A stretch of 43,630 nt of DNA from Ophiostoma sp. CBS 140.51. Its lineage: Eukaryota; Ascomycota; Sordariomycetes; Ophiostomatales; Ophiostomataceae. How positions within the stretch are numbered: position 1 is the first letter of the stretch; each line of letters begins with the position of its first letter. Positions 43,266 through 43,630 of this stretch are shown here, piece after piece. The translations under genes and the position numbers were made by a program. The stretch lies in assembly GCA_029298735.1 (NCBI GenBank), contig JANSLP010000274.1, positions 1 to 43,630 on the forward strand, given 5' to 3'. The notes under the pieces are model-generated. The model had not been told where the DNA came from. It ran no database searches and worked only from the letters and a program-made list of their open reading frames with translations.

Positions 43266-43630
43266 TTTGAGTTTTGTGGGGGATGAGTTTTCTAGTTGTG
43301 TATTTTTCGTTGAACAGGTCCTTGTAAAGACAACTTGAATTGGTTTTTTTGAACTTTTGTGTCGTAAATTTTGTGAAGTGTCGGCTTTGTAATTCGTGAT
43401 GCGGCTCGTTGTCCAAAAGTAGCCCAGTCAAGGCCCGCCATGCAGATGGTGCCGCCGCCACTATGGAGTAGTCAGGAGCAAGTGGAAGGCACCAGAATAA
43501 AAACTGGGGAGGAGCGGGCCGGCTCAATTGATTGGCTGGGAAGGAATAACCTAGGCACCACATCACTAGGAAGCCATCACCATCCTCAGCCTTGCGGTTT
43601 GCAATGTAATTACCTCCAACGAATACCGAC
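43266..43630. other. Upstream region of TBCB to window end
   Basis: This contains the promoter and leader of the minus-strand TBCB gene and then runs to the edge of the window. No gene is supported in the remaining bases. Confidence 0.6.

Overview
The window looks like a chromosomal segment of a filamentous ascomycete (Pezizomycotina, most likely a sordariomycete; an Ophiostomatales/Sporothrix-like origin is only a guess). Evidence: a VeA velvet regulator, short introns (74-129 bp, one long exception) with GT...AG ends and CTAAC-like branch points, GC-rich coding sequence rich in Gln, Pro and Ala runs, long pyrimidine-rich 5' leaders, and a fungal cupredoxin-like secreted protein. There are no operons, rRNA genes, confident tRNAs, CRISPR arrays or intact mobile elements.

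Layout, left to right. 149-2061 (+): veA, velvet developmental and secondary-metabolism regulator, one intron. 3157-4330 (+): SRPK-like protein kinase pseudogene with one frameshift, two in-frame stops and lost catalytic residues. 5683-7761 (+): large disordered protein of unknown function. 8520-9977 (-): unknown protein with a small Cys/His cluster, one intron. 10566-14095 (-): Nic96/Nup93 nuclear pore scaffold, one intron. 14848-16800 (-): FGGY-family pentulose kinase, three exons. 18011-19502 (+): a compact five-exon SMN (survival motor neuron) homologue, easily missed because its exons are short and scattered. 22985-24162 (+): secreted cupredoxin-like protein, one intron. 25023-25408 (-): a 62-residue SERF/4F5 protein in three exons. 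28885-29925 (+): four-helix fungal membrane protein (DUF7598-like). 31613-34536 (+): Pcf11, mRNA 3'-end cleavage factor, four exons. 35917-37772 (-): membrane-anchored RING-H2 E3 ligase, three exons. 42438-43265 (-): tubulin-folding cofactor B (CAP-Gly).

How they fit together: this is ordinary euchromatin with mostly housekeeping genes: RNA processing (SMN, Pcf11), the nuclear pore (Nic96), protein quality control (RING ligase, SERF, TBCB) and carbohydrate metabolism (FGGY kinase), plus the regulator VeA. I see no functional cluster. Long gaps (3.5 kb at 19.5-23.0, 3.5 kb at 25.4-28.9 and 4.7 kb at 37.8-42.4) hold leaders, simple repeats and short palindromes but no gene I can support.

Most noteworthy are the SMN homologue with a possible truncating alternative splice site, its closeness to a SERF gene (SMN and SERF1 are also neighbours in humans, probably coincidence), and the decayed SRPK-like kinase whose two stop codons fit a RIP-like C-to-T pattern. 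All exon models were joined by hand from splice motifs and reading phase.
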